Positions 23,624 to 34,131 of a DNA stretch of 64,000 bases are shown piece by piece. The notes beneath the pieces were generated by a model, which saw only the letters and a list, made by a program, of their open reading frames with translations, had not been told where the DNA came from and did no database searches. Source of the stretch: Gracilariopsis chorda (taxonomy: Eukaryota; Rhodophyta; Florideophyceae; Gracilariales; Gracilariaceae); NCBI GenBank assembly GCA_003194525.1, contig NBIV01000010.1, positions 310,001 to 374,000 on the forward strand. Reading direction: 5' to 3'. A program made the position numbers and the translations under genes. Position 1 is the stretch's first letter; the number at the start of each line of letters is the position of its first letter.

Positions 23624-23938
23624 TTATCCTGTTTTAAGAAAGGGAAAAAGTACCCTGTCCATCTCCCTCTTATACGCCCGAGTGTTCGAAGGACTTTTTG
23701 CACAAACGCTTACAATGCTGGTACAACCAACATACACCTGCGCAAGTGCTGCCGAAAATTCTGCTTCTTCAGCAGTGGCACTATCTCCCGCTTTAGTGGA
23801 CCTTCCGGGCGTGGTGACATCCATCAGAGATCTTCTCTTTGCGAAATGCAAACTCTCCGCCCAGCCTATAACGCTTGCCACGTCGTCAGCTTCGAGGGCT
23901 TTTTTTACAGCAAGCACCAACGGCACCGTCGTACTCAC
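23624..23938 (-). CDS. ORF fragment of unknown protein
   Basis: An open frame with balanced amino-acid use (LAVKKALEADDVASVIGWAE, then a Ser/Thr-rich turn and EEAEFSAALAQVYVG) but no ATG; it follows a TGA four codons upstream. If real it is a 3' exon or a truncated copy. Nothing in it identifies a family. Confidence 0.25.
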   Translation of the reverse strand: MSTTVPLVLAVKKALEADDVASVIGWAESLHFAKRRSLMDVTTPGRSTKAGDSATAEEAEFSAALAQVYVGCTSIVSVCAKSPSNTRAYKREMDRVLFPFLKTG

Positions 23939-24875
23939 GTCGCTTCAGTAATAAAGTATCACTTATAAACATGCATTTTGCAAATCTCAACGCAAAAGGT
24001 GTTCATGCTTCACGGTGCATGCAGACCAGGGTACTATCGACTTTCTTCGACTCAACGATTTTCAGATACGGTCAAAACTGCTCATCAAACGGTCTCCATA
24101 AAACCTTTCTTTCAAGCACTCTACGGACTGCGCACGCCGACAGAGAGAGGGTGTCGCGGTTTCGAAGCCGACTACATACAACACCACATCTTACTAGTCT
24201 CATGATGGATGACTCATAACAAAGAGTTTGACCCCCTGATTGAGCAGTTTTCTTGGTATATCTAAAACTTTGAGCAGAGTAGGACAATGACAGTATTCTA
24301 TTGTCAATACCTCTAGTGGTGGGAGCGCTTTTGCCCTGAAACACTTTCAGTGGGTTATTGTCAGAGTGAGGTTCTCATTGGTTCCAGTCATTGACCATGC
24401 GTCAGTCCTGGTTCTGGTAAAGATGTTCAGTACCATTCTACGCCAGCTTTCATTATCTTGCAAAGACGGGACTCCCTCCAAGCAACACAAACTTGTTCCA
24501 AAGTCGCCGCATTCTATCCCCCTATCAACTTTGAGCAGCTTCTTTGTCAAACTTGCCGTGTCAAGATACAAATCAATGCAAAGAAATCTATTTATTCAGC
24601 ACTTTGCAAAAGACTCTGCATTACGGATGCGGTGTAGGTGTAATACTGAAGCTGAGAGAGCGATAAGATAGATATTTCGGCAGGCTCATTGTAGAAGAAG
24701 CCCAGCTCCATCTCCTTTCTTGTATTGTACTGCTACATTACGATCGACACAAGTGGAGACCCACTCTATCCTACCGGAAACACAAGCTTGTACTAAAGCT
24801 TTCAAACAGCTTTCATTCCCTCACACTTAAGTTAGTGATAAATGCTAGTGCTTGTTTCTAATCACAAGATAGCGG

Positions 24876-25244
24876 TCAGAAGAGCTTAATTTTAGAAATA
24901 ATTTTAGTTGAGGCAGAAGATGAAAAAGGGGCTTCGGCCGCATCACTCTTTCCTGCAGTTGTGAAGTTTGTACCTAAGGGTAGCCCTCCACCACAAAGAG
25001 CAGATGCAAGGGCCGACTTCGACTGCGACTTCAGGAACATCAGTTCACTCCTACCCTTGTACAAGTGGAATACGCGTACACGACTTCCAACGAGCATTCC
25101 ATAATGGCCGAGCTCGTTCTGCTGGTGCAGTTGTCGGGGACGCGCTGGGCGTTCCACCGATCTCGCGTTCGACGCCTCGTCAGTCGCACATCTCCTCGGG
25201 CGGAGCGCCAATCGGCGACAGCTGAGTTGCTCCTTCACGCGCAT
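24876..25244 (-). CDS. hypothetical protein, 122 aa
   Basis: Starts at an ATG (25,244-25,242) and ends at 24,876. The first 40 residues are Arg-rich with few acids, as in organelle-targeting peptides, followed by HYGMLVGSRVRVFHLYKG and a Ser/Ala-rich tail. No domain recognised. Could be the first exon of a gene running left, with the frame at 23,938-23,624 a later exon, but no splice sites were confirmed. Confidence 0.25.
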   Translation of the reverse strand: MRVKEQLSCRRLALRPRRCATDEASNARSVERPARPRQLHQQNELGHYGMLVGSRVRVFHLYKGRSELMFLKSQSKSALASALCGGGLPLGTNFTTAGKSDAAEAPFSSSASTKIISKIKLF

Positions 25245-26430
25245 ATCCCCCGTTGCCGCCGCCGCGCTTTCATGCCCAGCAGCACGCGAGATGCTTACGA
25301 AAGCACCTCAGCTGTGCTAATGTTTACAAACTTGCTTTGCTGCAATGCTCTTGGCTCTTGCCACCACTCTCAACGCGCTTTCATCCTCGCTGGAATTGCT
25401 TGCACTTTCCCCGCCTACTTGATCGAATCCGTAATGCCCGCCGTTCCGTCATGGCATCACGTCTCGGTCATGTAAACCTTATTTGTTGGCAGCACCTATC
25501 AACGCGCGCACCCTGTCTATTTTCGGAGACCTCTCTAAAAACGCGCCCGCCCTTCCCAAGTCTTTTCTCTCGGCACCCTCCGCGAATATCTGCCAAGCGC
25601 ATAATTTGCCCGCTTCATAGGCGTCTGTTTGCGCTCACACTTTCACCACGGAGTTCAAGTGTGGGGTCAATATCATTCTGTGCAATATCAAATTGCCGTA
25701 GATTGGGACAATGCGCTGTCCGCAAGCCTGTATTCGCTCCACGGCAGCACACCGCAAAACACGTTGAGGGTATACGCCAGCCGGTGAGCCATCATACCTC
25801 AAACGCACCGCCATATCGTATGCAATGCGTTCATATGCGCATAATCTCGTGCCAGCTAATGGGCACAAAAAGGGCGCCAACTATCACCAATGTTTTAAAA
25901 CACACATACAGTACGGCGTCGATCGAAAGCGTCCCATCGTCTTGCGCGGGGTGCTGTCACTTGGGCGCAGTCATCTCCGTTGCCCGCACCACCAATCCGC
26001 CACGCACCTCTATAATGAACGTAACGAGGGGGAGAACCAATCTCGTTGAGCGCGGGGGGAGGTGGGGGGATCGTGTATAATATTCCCGCCTTTGACTCCG
26101 GATTGCATTACACAGCTTTTGCCACCTTTGCCAAACTGTTTATGGATTTGCTAGTCTCGTGACGCTAGAAAGGCATGATGACATACCGGGAACTGGAAGC
26201 TGGAAGCGGAGTATGTATGGAACAAAGCATGGAAGAAGTGGTTTCTTGTGGGCTTGGTTGTTGAGGGAGCGTGGTTGCGTTTAGCGATTTGTTTGGTGCA
26301 AATGGACAAGATTGTTTTGCTGCAGTGCTGCTCATGGGAACATTCCACTCCGTTTGTTTTGGGTAGCAACGATACTTCCAGTGCGCCATCCGCACGGGAT
26401 TACGCCTTTTCTGTTTTTTTTTATTGGGGT

Positions 26431-26449
26431 GATGATGATGATGATGATG
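26431..26449. repeat. GAT trinucleotide microsatellite
   Basis: Six GAT units. Confidence 0.9.
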
Positions 26450-27543
26450 TGATGGAGCGGGGTTGAGTGGAACGTTTCTTTAACATGTGATTTTGTTTGT
26501 GGCGGTTGGTTAGTACCTCTTTTGGGATGACGATATGAGAGGTACGTGAGTGTGAATTGCGAGTGCACTCAAGTTGAGTGCATGACACTTGACAAGGCAG
26601 CAGAGAATGGTTTTTGGTTTGATGGAGAGCGGAGTGTGTTTTTTTCATGTAAGGGGTGTGCGGTGGCACACACGGTTGAACGGCGGGTGTGAAGAAGATG
26701 GGAGAAGGCGAGAAATGAAAAGCATGTGCGATGCAGCACACGCAATGGAGTTGCGCAATTTTGTGTGTTATGCGTGTATCGGCGCGCACATATATTATTG
26801 CTTATAAATGTTTCTTATATACATTAATGATCAGTGCATGAGAGCTGGTAGGCGGTAGTTTGGAGCGTGTGGGTACGCTTTTTAATAGCAGGCGGATGGG
26901 ACGGGCCAAGGATAACGGCGGGCGGTGGTGGGGGCTATTGCGTTACTTTGATGGTATGAGTAACGGTAGGAGCAGTGCGGAGGCAATTGTTGTTGTGGCA
27001 GCAAGCAGCGTGGTGTGTGAGTTACGTTTGGGGCACTGGGAGACAGCGGGGGCGCACTGGGCGGTTGGCAAGGTGTATGTACGTTTTTGCAGGTAGTATG
27101 AGTGCGGGATAAAATGGGTTGAGGGTGGATTCGGGCGGGACATGATGTGGTGTTCTCGACAGGCGGTGTTGTGAGACGGCACGCGTATGAAATGTGAATT
27201 GAGGTTGTTTGTATGGAGACGTGCTCATTAATGTATCGCGTGCAAAGTTGTCTCAAGAAAAGTTTGAGGTTGGGGGGGGGGTGGGGGCGGGTCTTTTTGT
27301 CAGCTGATGGGAAACTCGAGGGTTTGGCGGGGAGTGCCTTTCGGGGGTGTAGGTGATCTCGTGGGGCGTGGCGAATCTATATTTATAAGGGGGGTTGGAG
27401 ATTGTGTAAGGGGGCGCGGCGTTTGGGAGAGTTGTTTGGGGGTGTTGATTGAGTGATTTGGCGCGGGGGGGGGGCGGGACGGGGGGTGAGAGAGCGGCGG
27501 GGCAGTGGAGAGTGAGAGAGTGAGACAGGGATCGACGGGCAGT

Positions 27544-27566
27544 TGTGTGTGTGTGTGTGTGTGTGT
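27544..27566. repeat. TG dinucleotide microsatellite
   Basis: Eleven to twelve uninterrupted TG units within a G-rich tract. Confidence 0.9.
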
Positions 27567-27959
27567 TTTGTGGTATGCAGGGATGGGAGAAGTGCGATTG
27601 GCGACGGCGCGGTGTATGAGAGTGCGGCGGTTGGGGGGGCGGATGAGTTGTTGGCCAAACGACAAGCACAACAAGTTTTTTTTTTTTCTTCCTCGGCTGC
27701 GTGATTTGTTGTTGACGGTGCGTGGGGAGGACGGGGCGGTATGGCGCAGGGGTAGTAAGTTGCACGGCGAAAGAGTTTTTTTCATGGAGTATTGTGGAGT
27801 TGACAGTGGGGGGCTGTATCGACAAGTGCGGGGGGGGAGAAAAGCGTGTGTGCGGCGTGTTGTTTGGAGATTGGCGGCGGCGAAGGGTGGCACTGCGGCG
27901 AGATGTATGAAAGGGGGGGGGAAAGGCTGAAACGGTACGAGCGGGGGGGTGTCTTTAAG

Positions 27960-28420
27960 CGCTTGGGGAGGGCGCAGCGAGGCGCCGAGCGCATCGGCGG
28001 CTGTTTGAGGCGATGCGGCGACGCGGTGGCGGTGAGAATGGTTTAAAGGCGGGGCGCGCTCTCGTGACCGGCGCGGCGCGAATCTCCGCGCGCGCCGTAT
28101 GAGCGCGGCTTGGCGCGCAAGCGCGCGGAAAACTGAATCAAACGCGGCGCGCCCGGGACGGCGCGCAGCGCAAGCGGCGCCAAGCGCTCCGCGCGCCGCA
28201 GCGGCGGGCGCATCGCCACCCGCGCCGCGCGCGCAGACAGACACGTCGCCTGCGCGCCATGGCGCTCCCGCGCCGGTGGAAGCTCCCGCCCCCCCGCGTT
28301 TATGAGACATGCCGCGAAAGGTCCGTACGCTGCGCCGCTCGTCGCGCAGACATCTGCTCCGCGCTGCGTACAGACCGCGCGCCCTTTCATACGCGCGCGC
28401 GCCTTTGATACAGCGCCGTC
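27960..28420. promoter_or_regulatory. CpG island, putative bidirectional promoter
   Basis: Extremely CpG-dense, with gcgcgc words every few bases. The GC skew changes sign across it (G-rich left, C-rich right). It lies 0.8-1.3 kb upstream of the bZIP gene. Confidence 0.5.
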
Positions 28421-29240
28421 CCCCACCCCTCCGCACACCGCTCCCGCCCGTTTTCGCCGCTTTCGACGCGCCCCACCCCCCACAGCTCTTCTTCACTTCC
28501 GTCCCTCGCCAACGCCGCACCACCCGCGCACACAAGTTAATAACGAGTGCACCTATCTTTAGCCACGCCCCCGTCGTCCCAACCTCTGCGCGCCCCGCCG
28601 TCTCCGCGACGCCCGGCCCTCGTTCAGCGACCGCCGTTCTTCGCCCATCCGCCCATCCCATTTACACTACTGCGTCCGACATAATGAACAGCTCACACCA
28701 ACTCTCGCGTCCCGTCTCCCCCCCCCCCACCGCCACCGCGTCGCCCTCGCCATCGCGCCCAAACAGAATAATCGCCACCGCACCCCAATCCGCCGCCGCG
28801 CACGCACGCCACTCACAAGAATAAACACACCCCCCCCCCCCAAAAAAACAACACCACCCCCTTCCCCGCGTACAGACCCCTCCCCCCCCCGCCTCCACTC
28901 CGCCAGTTCCCCGTCACGAAAGCTGGCCCACTCCGCGCCGCACAAATCCGGCACACCACGTCCCCCGCCGCCGCGCATCGCTTCCCGATCCAGCACCGCA
29001 TCCAAATAAACATCCCTTCTGCCCCCCCAATTCGCCCAGCGTGTCAGCCGCGCCCGCCACGCGCCCACCAAATCCCCAAAAATACACCCCGCCCACCGTT
29101 TAAAGCACCCGCTCCCGAAACAACACGCGCACTCAAACACGTGCCCCGCGCGTGTTCTCTTCCCCGTACGACCAGTACCCCCCCCCCCCCCCCACCCCGC
29201 ACTCGCTCAGCGCTTTCGCCCACGCCCAACCAACCTCCTC
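28421..29240 (+). other. C-rich upstream region of the bZIP gene
   Basis: Long C-rich, A/C-rich stretch. An ATG at 28,684 opens a 46-codon frame (MNSSHQLSRP start) that ends before the TATA box. If transcription started in the CpG island this could be an upstream ORF, but it is low-complexity and I do not call it a gene. Confidence 0.3.
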
Positions 29241-29247
29241 TATAAAA
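29241..29247 (+). promoter_or_regulatory. TATA box of the bZIP gene
   Basis: TATAAAA in a pyrimidine-rich context, 122 bp upstream of the chosen ATG (29,369). Expected start of transcription about 29,270. Confidence 0.65.
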
Positions 29248-29368
29248 GTGTGTGCCCTGCTCCACCACTTCTCTCTCCCACCACCTGCAACTTTTGGTCC
29301 CCCTCCCCGCCCACGCTTGCCTACCACCACCACCACACCCCCCCCCCCCCAATACCCATCCATTTCCC

Positions 29369-30280
29369 ATGACGACCGCCGCTTCCACTCACCCCACTTC
29401 CACCCCCCCGCTCTGCTCTCTCTCCCCCTCCCATTCGCTTGAAGACATGCACTTCAATCTGTCCCAACACATTCACCACACCATGGGTTCACCCATCTCC
29501 AACGGCCCCTCCCTCCTCCCCGTCGAGCACAAAACCCCAATTGCCCCCCCAGTAACCAAGCCCCGTTCCACCCGCTCCTCCTACTCCAGAGCGCCCATCG
29601 CCAAGCCCACCCCCGCAGAGGAAGAGCTCGTCCGCAAGATTCATCGCAAAGTCGGCGGCCCGTCCAAACTCAGCACCTACGACGATCCCGCCAAGGTGCG
29701 CCACGTCGTCATCGAGGCGCTCGCAACCGAGCAGCTCCACGCGGATGACACCGCCAGAATTCGCCGCGGCCAGCTCTCCGTCTTTGAAAGAAGGGTCGTT
29801 CGCACCGTTACCAACCGTGGCGCCGCCGTGCGCTCGCGCATGCGTCAGCGCAGACAGGTTGCCCAGCTCAAACACGAGCTGCGTCTGAGAGACGTGCGTG
29901 TCAGGCAACTGGAGGGCGTTGTCAGGGTGCTTTGCGCCAAGTATGCCGTCCCGCTTCCGCTTGCCATCTTGTCGGAGCAGCAGCAGATACACCATTTGCA
30001 ACCGTTGGAAGCACATGCGCATCAAGCGCAAGCGCAACCCATTCTAGCTTCCCCCCTTTCTCTCTCCCAAACCACGCCGCAGAAAGCGCATCACGAGAGT
30101 GAAACCGAATCTGTGCACTCTGGAGAACAGCAGCAGCAACAAGCACAACAACAGCAACAGCAACAACAGCACCAGTTTCAAGCGCTGCCCCAATCGGCTC
30201 AGCCAAACTACAATCTGGACCCGGATCTACTAGGAAACCTCGTCAACCAAATCATCACCACCCATTCGAGATGGATGTAG
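29369..30280 (+). CDS. bZIP transcription factor, 303 aa
   Basis: Nuclear sequence-specific DNA-binding protein. The ATG at 29,369 is the first in frame after the TATA box and follows a C-rich leader. Residues 1-80 are Ser/Thr/Pro/His-rich and disordered. Residues 82-138 contain EEELVRKIHRKVGG and a helical segment of unknown role. The bZIP lies at about 139-190: the basic region has the invariant N-x7-R spacing (NRGAAVRSR, N149 and R157) followed by MRQRR, then a short leucine zipper (LKHELRLRDVRVRQLEGVVRVL, leucines at about 167, 171 and 181). After about residue 220 the protein is Gln-rich, with a CAG/CAA-encoded tract near 30,125-30,175, and it ends LLGNLVNQIITTHSRWM. No introns needed. 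Likely binds ACGT-core sites; such sites (TGACGTCA) occur downstream at 31.59 kb. Confidence 0.85.
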   Translation: MTTAASTHPTSTPPLCSLSPSHSLEDMHFNLSQHIHHTMGSPISNGPSLLPVEHKTPIAPPVTKPRSTRSSYSRAPIAKPTPAEEELVRKIHRKVGGPSKLSTYDDPAKVRHVVIEALATEQLHADDTARIRRGQLSVFERRVVRTVTNRGAAVRSRMRQRRQVAQLKHELRLRDVRVRQLEGVVRVLCAKYAVPLPLAILSEQQQIHHLQPLEAHAHQAQAQPILASPLSLSQTTPQKAHHESETESVHSGEQQQQQAQQQQQQQQHQFQALPQSAQPNYNLDPDLLGNLVNQIITTHSRWM

Positions 30281-31380
30281 TGCCTGATGGATGTACTTCT
30301 GAAATAAGCAAGGGAGCACACCTTAGAGGGGGACTGATGTGGCATGCTTGCCTGACAAGCCGTCGTTCCAGATGGAAGCATGATCGGCCAAATCGCATGT
30401 GTTTGTTGTGCCATGTCGCCGGCAGAAAAGCAACACTCTGACAATACGCCAATTCAAACAGGCGGCTCGCCGTGAAACAGCCCCCCTGGATTTGCATGAG
30501 CAGCTTACATGGATGCTTGTATGGAACTGAGAGAGGAGTGTGTGTATGTGTGGGTGGGTGGGTGAGAGGCTTCTTCTTTTTGTGAGGGTTTGATTTTTTT
30601 CGACGCGTATGTGTGTACGCCCACCAAGTTGTTTCTATGTGCTGCACCTTTTTCTATGGGGAGAGAGAGAGAAAGAGTTGGGTTTACAACTGGGGGGGGG
30701 GTTCCAAAAAAGAGTTGTCAGTTGTTGTCTCTGCTCACTTGTCTCTTTTTTTTTGTTTTTTAATATTATTATACATTACGAAGCCTAGTGTGTCTACAAT
30801 ACTGAGTGTTCAGCGCGGTCTTATTATATTTTTGTATGTACAAGCGCTACTGTGAATTGAAACAAAGCGCCATTTGAATGAGTGGTGGTGAGATTGTAAT
30901 TGCGTGCTCCCTCGGGGGTATGATAAAAAAGCAAGAAACGAAACGATGTGATATGGGATGTTTGTTTTTATCGAAGCAGGTACGAAAAGCAAGTGCAGCT
31001 GATTCGGAGAGAGAATTAAAGAGAAAAGGCTGTTTGGGCCGAGTGGTGCATGGAATTTTGTGTAAAGAAGGTGTGTTGTTGGTGCGACATTTGAAGGCAC
31101 GTCGGCAAAGGCAGCGCAGGGCGCAGGACAGGATGCATGGTGGGCACGCTGTCATGAACAACATACAAGAAGCGGAAGTGCGCAAAACGGGTGAAAAAAA
31201 GGTGAAGAACGGGGTCGGCAAATGGAATTAAGTTACGTGGGAGGGGTGGTTGATGCGGTTAACTGGAGGTACAGTGTCACCAGTATGGCCAACAAGGAGG
31301 AGTGTTGCGTGGCATTGGGGGCACACAAGCCTTTTTCGTTGACGGAGTGAAGAGTGTGTAAATTGAAAATGTTCGGATAT
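30281..31380. other. intergenic, 3' flank of bZIP gene and G-rich tract
   Basis: Contains the presumed 3' UTR of the bZIP gene (T-rich stretches near 30,745-30,780 and an attattatacatt region). From about 30,860 to 31,240 a plus-strand frame of 117 codons starts with ATG at 30,878 but is Lys/Arg-rich and unconvincing. Confidence 0.3.
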
Positions 31381-31410
31381 GATTGGATGCGATTGGATGC
31401 GATTGGATGA
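31381..31410 (+). promoter_or_regulatory. three tandem inverted CCAAT boxes, 10-bp period
   Basis: gattggatgc is repeated three times end to end (third copy ends ga). Each holds ATTGG, the reverse complement of CCAAT, the NF-Y site. The array lies 15 bp upstream of a TATA box. The 10-bp spacing puts the sites on one face of the helix. Confidence 0.65.
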
Positions 31411-31425
31411 GATTGCGCTATGGGG

Positions 31426-31433
31426 TATATAAA
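31426..31433 (+). promoter_or_regulatory. TATA box
   Basis: TATATAAA immediately after the CCAAT array, predicting a plus-strand transcript starting near 31,455. No convincing coding region follows; an extra inverted CCAAT (gattgg) lies at 31,552-31,557. Confidence 0.6.
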
Positions 31434-31588
31434 GGCTGATGAACACGACAGCAGAAAAGGGAGAAGGAAGAAGAACAACAAGCGCAGTTGTATTTTATTT
31501 TGTGCAGGTGGTCGGGCTCACCAGGGGGAGCGAATGCCCATTGAAGCACTGTGATTGGTGTAAACAGGAGGCGTGGAGACTTGAAGTG

Positions 31589-31596
31589 TGACGTCA
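31589..31596. promoter_or_regulatory. CRE-type bZIP site
   Basis: Perfect palindrome TGACGTCA. A second ACGTCA core (gacgacgtcagc) lies at about 31,674-31,685. Both are within the CpG-rich island between the bZIP and bHLH genes. Confidence 0.5.
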
Positions 31597-31751
31597 GGAG
31601 TGCTGACCGAGGACGGGGCGGCTGCTGGGCGACCCGGACGCGGCCAGTGCAGCGTTCCGAGTCGGAACTTCCGACGACGTCAGCGGCAAGAAAATGTAAG
31701 CATTTTGTTGCGCATTGCTGTACGCGTGGCGTGGCCAGCGACGACACGCGT

Positions 31752-31788
31752 CGTGGTGTACACGCGGCCACGCGTGTACACCACGTGG
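31752..31788. promoter_or_regulatory. 15-bp perfect inverted repeat ending in a G-box
   Basis: Arms 31,752-31,766 and 31,771-31,785 (cgtggtgtacacgcg and its complement) flank a 4-base gcca loop. The right end overlaps ccacgtgg (31,781-31,788), a canonical CACGTG site for bHLH or bZIP proteins. Confidence 0.7.
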
Positions 31789-32203
31789 AGGAGGAAGTTT
31801 GTCGGGAAGGCGCGCGGCAGGCGGCGAAAGGCGCACGCGGCTGGACAAGTGGAAGGCGACGGATGCGCGCAAGGTGAATCAAAGCGGCGCGGCGTGACGG
31901 GGGGCGCGGTGGAACGCGTGACGCGTTGTGGCGCGGCGCGCGGCTACCGGCGGCGGCGCGGCGCGCGCGTGACGCGGCGACGCTTTGAGCGCGCCGCGAG
32001 GAACAAACTACTGCTCATATGTTACATGAGCAGGCGCCGCGCCGTGTCCCACCGCCGTCGCTCCGCCGCGCTCAAGCGCGTTGTTGACGCCGCACTCGCG
32101 ACCGCCCGCACCGCCACCGCCCGTTCATCACAGCGCTGCTTGAGGCGCTCCGCCGCTTGCACAACAAGTTGCGCTCGCGAGGCGCTCTCCGCGCGGCGCG
32201 CCG

Positions 32204-32211
32204 TATAAATA
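32204..32211 (+). promoter_or_regulatory. TATA box
   Basis: TATAAATA within cgcgccgtataaatag. Similar gccgtat words sit at 28,094 and 33,241. It predicts a plus-strand transcript starting near 32,235. Confidence 0.55.
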
Positions 32212-32569
32212 GAAATGCGCCCCCGTCGAGGAGCACCAGCTGTCCCATGCGCACGCCGCTGTCAGTTGCGCGCCTTCGCGCGCAACAACGCCGAGCACCG
32301 AGCAGAACGCGCAGTATCATCACGCCCATCGTACTTTCTCAACGCGCGCCGCCGACAAACTGCGCGTCTGGCAGCTGCACCCGTCGACGCGCTGTAATAA
32401 TAATCGCCTTCCTATTTTTACCCGCGCCCTGTATAAACGCAAATTTAACGGCTGGCACTGGCGCTGCGCCATAAACCCCCCCCACCTGCCTCCTCCGCCA
32501 TACCGCTGCCACAGCACCGGCATTTGCGTCGTCCTTTCACACTGCTCGCGTTGTCCTCACCACACAAAC

Positions 32570-32815
32570 ATGAACAGCTCCTCACCTCCGCAACTCACCC
32601 CCACCCCCACCCTCCAGCGCGCACCGAAAGCAAGGGTGCTCGTTCTCACCATCGCTCCCTTCGCAGCACCGCGTGTAGAAAAGCCACCACCAACAGAAAA
32701 GCTCCTCAGCCGCCACCAACAACGAAATGTGCCGTTTGCTTACTACCTTCTCTTCTTCTGCAACGCGCATCGTTGTACGCCCGACGTCCATGTGAGCGTG
32801 TTGAGTAAACTTTAG
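32570..32815 (+). CDS. possible small protein, 81 aa
   Basis: The frame starts with ATG 335 bp after the predicted transcription start. The N-terminus is Ser/Pro/Thr-rich (MNSSSPPQLTPTPTLQ), the centre is PFAYYLLFFCNAH. No family recognised. The region 32.2-33.1 kb is C-rich like the sense strands of the two recognised genes, so it is probably transcribed, but coding status is doubtful. Confidence 0.2.
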   Translation: MNSSSPPQLTPTPTLQRAPKARVLVLTIAPFAAPRVEKPPPTEKLLSRHQQRNVPFAYYLLFFCNAHRCTPDVHVSVLSKL

Positions 32816-33099
32816 TGTTGCTTCTGATCCGCCACACCCGTGCGTGAGCTCTTCGTCGCCCTCTCTCCAGAGCAAAACAGCCTCCAGCTGTAAGGAGTCT
32901 CACACACACACATGCCCATTGTCCCAACAAGAAAAAGAGAAATGCCGCACACCCGCACCCATCATGCCACTCTCGCAACCTCCACCCCTCTCAAACAGTA
33001 CACCAAAACGGAAGCGCTATCCGCCAGTGCGGCGCATGCAAGGACGCGAGCTTGCGCAACCGTCAGTTCAGTGCGCGGCGCGCGCGCACGCTACAGAAA

Positions 33100-33910
33100 C
33101 GCGCTCTTCCGATAGACGTAGTGAGCACGGGCTGTGGCCGGGGGGGGGGGGGGGCGGGGAAGGAAAAGTTGTGTGCGCGCTCTGTTCGTGATGGAGCGAG
33201 TGACGGTGGCTGCTTCCAGAGCGCCTGACACAGCTGCACCCGCCGTATAAGCTGCCATGCACGCATGAAGCAACGTTCTGAGTGTTCATTCGTTGAATAC
33301 AAGTTTGTGTGGCGCATTTCTGATACAAACTCAGCTTAGGGAGCAGTCACTCTCGTTTACACCACACAGCAAAACACAGAACAGGGCGCACGCCGGGGGC
33401 CGCATGCTGCAGGTGCACAACACCCACCCACAGCGCCGTGCAAATGAGACGCACCCAAGCCAATTCCATCGCGCCGGGCGCAAAGCGCGCAGGAACGGAA
33501 TAATGGGGCGCCCACTTCGGGCGCAACGCGTGTCGCCGTGCGCCGCTGTCATGGGCGGGGGGGAAAAAAAAGGGCGCAATGAAACAAGGTGGAACCGTTT
33601 CAAACGGTGCGGCAGTTGCGCGGCGGTGGACGGGCGCGCGACATGGAATGCATCGCGCGCTTGGTACAGCACAAACAACGGGTGGGTAGTGGCGGCGTTT
33701 GCGCGGCGGGGTGCACAGAAGGCAACAGCGACTACAGGTGGCGTGCCACCGCCGTTGTACGGACGGTAGTACAAGGGTGGTATACTCCGCGAGGAGATGG
33801 GACGCGAGTCGGCGTCGGCGCCATTGGCTCCGCCGCCGGCGCTCACGCACGTTTCACGTTGTCGACTCTACCGCGCTCGCTGCCTCGGCGGTGCGACGCG
33901 CCCGGACTAA
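33100..33910. other. GC-rich intergenic, G-rich on plus strand
   Basis: Includes a G homopolymer run (33,140-33,155) and arginine/alanine-coding frames without protein signature. No RNA gene recognised. Confidence 0.3.
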
Positions 33911-33950
33911 GGTACCAACGGTACCGCTGGTACAAAGGTACCTTTGGTAC
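33911..33950. promoter_or_regulatory. array of five GGTAC motifs, 8-9 bp period
   Basis: GGTAC starts at 33,911, 33,920, 33,929, 33,937 and 33,946. Three are the palindrome GGTACC, and aaaggtaccttt at 33,934-33,945 is a 12-bp palindrome. It lies about 180 bp downstream of the bHLH stop codon, so it may serve the 3' end of that gene or an unrelated transcript. Confidence 0.55.
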
Positions 33951-34053
33951 ACCATCAGAAAAAAGTTGTAAGTACAAAAAGCTTGTCGCCTTCACTCTTT
34001 AGCTCCTCCAAAAAAACAAAAAAACATATTAAAAAAACGTCTACTACAGCACA

Positions 34054-34071
34054 AAAAAAAAAAAAAAAAAT
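34054..34071. repeat. poly-A tract
   Basis: About 18 A on the plus strand, that is poly-T in the predicted 3' region of the bHLH transcript. Confidence 0.8.
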
Positions 34072-34131
34072 ACCTTCCGACCGCAATACACCGCAAACCT
34101 CCGCTCCCCCCCTGTCATCATACAGTACATG

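Larger units (their letters stand above)
26150..27960 (-). other. G-rich (plus strand) tract, possible minus-strand noncoding transcript
   Basis: The plus strand is strongly G over C here while 28.3-30 kb is strongly C over G. For the two genes recognised in this island (bZIP, bHLH) the sense strand is the C-rich one, so by analogy this tract would be transcribed leftward from the CpG island at about 28 kb. Open frames on the minus strand exist but are low-complexity (His, Thr, Pro, Ser runs) and I see no protein domain. Confidence 0.3.
31600..32340. promoter_or_regulatory. CpG island, putative bidirectional promoter
   Basis: CpG-dense, Arg/Ala-coding in all frames. The plus strand is G-rich to the left and C-rich to the right. 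It includes the bZIP and G-box sites and ends at the TATA box 32,204. Confidence 0.5.

Noticed and set aside
25253-26080. Plus-strand frame of 275 codons
   Set aside because: No ATG start, Arg/His/Pro-rich, no domain; likely chance in moderately GC-rich DNA.
27300-28661. Long minus-strand open frame (453 codons)
   Set aside because: It spans a CpG island and C-rich DNA where all frames are open, codes for Arg/Ala/Pro/His/Thr runs, lacks a domain and crosses the skew switch.
31588-32208. Plus-strand frame of 206 codons
   Set aside because: Arg/Ala-rich translation of a CpG island with several overlapping open frames; no protein signature.
33293-33850. Overlapping open frames on both strands
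   Set aside because: Both are open only because stop codons are rare in this GC-rich tract; sequences look random.
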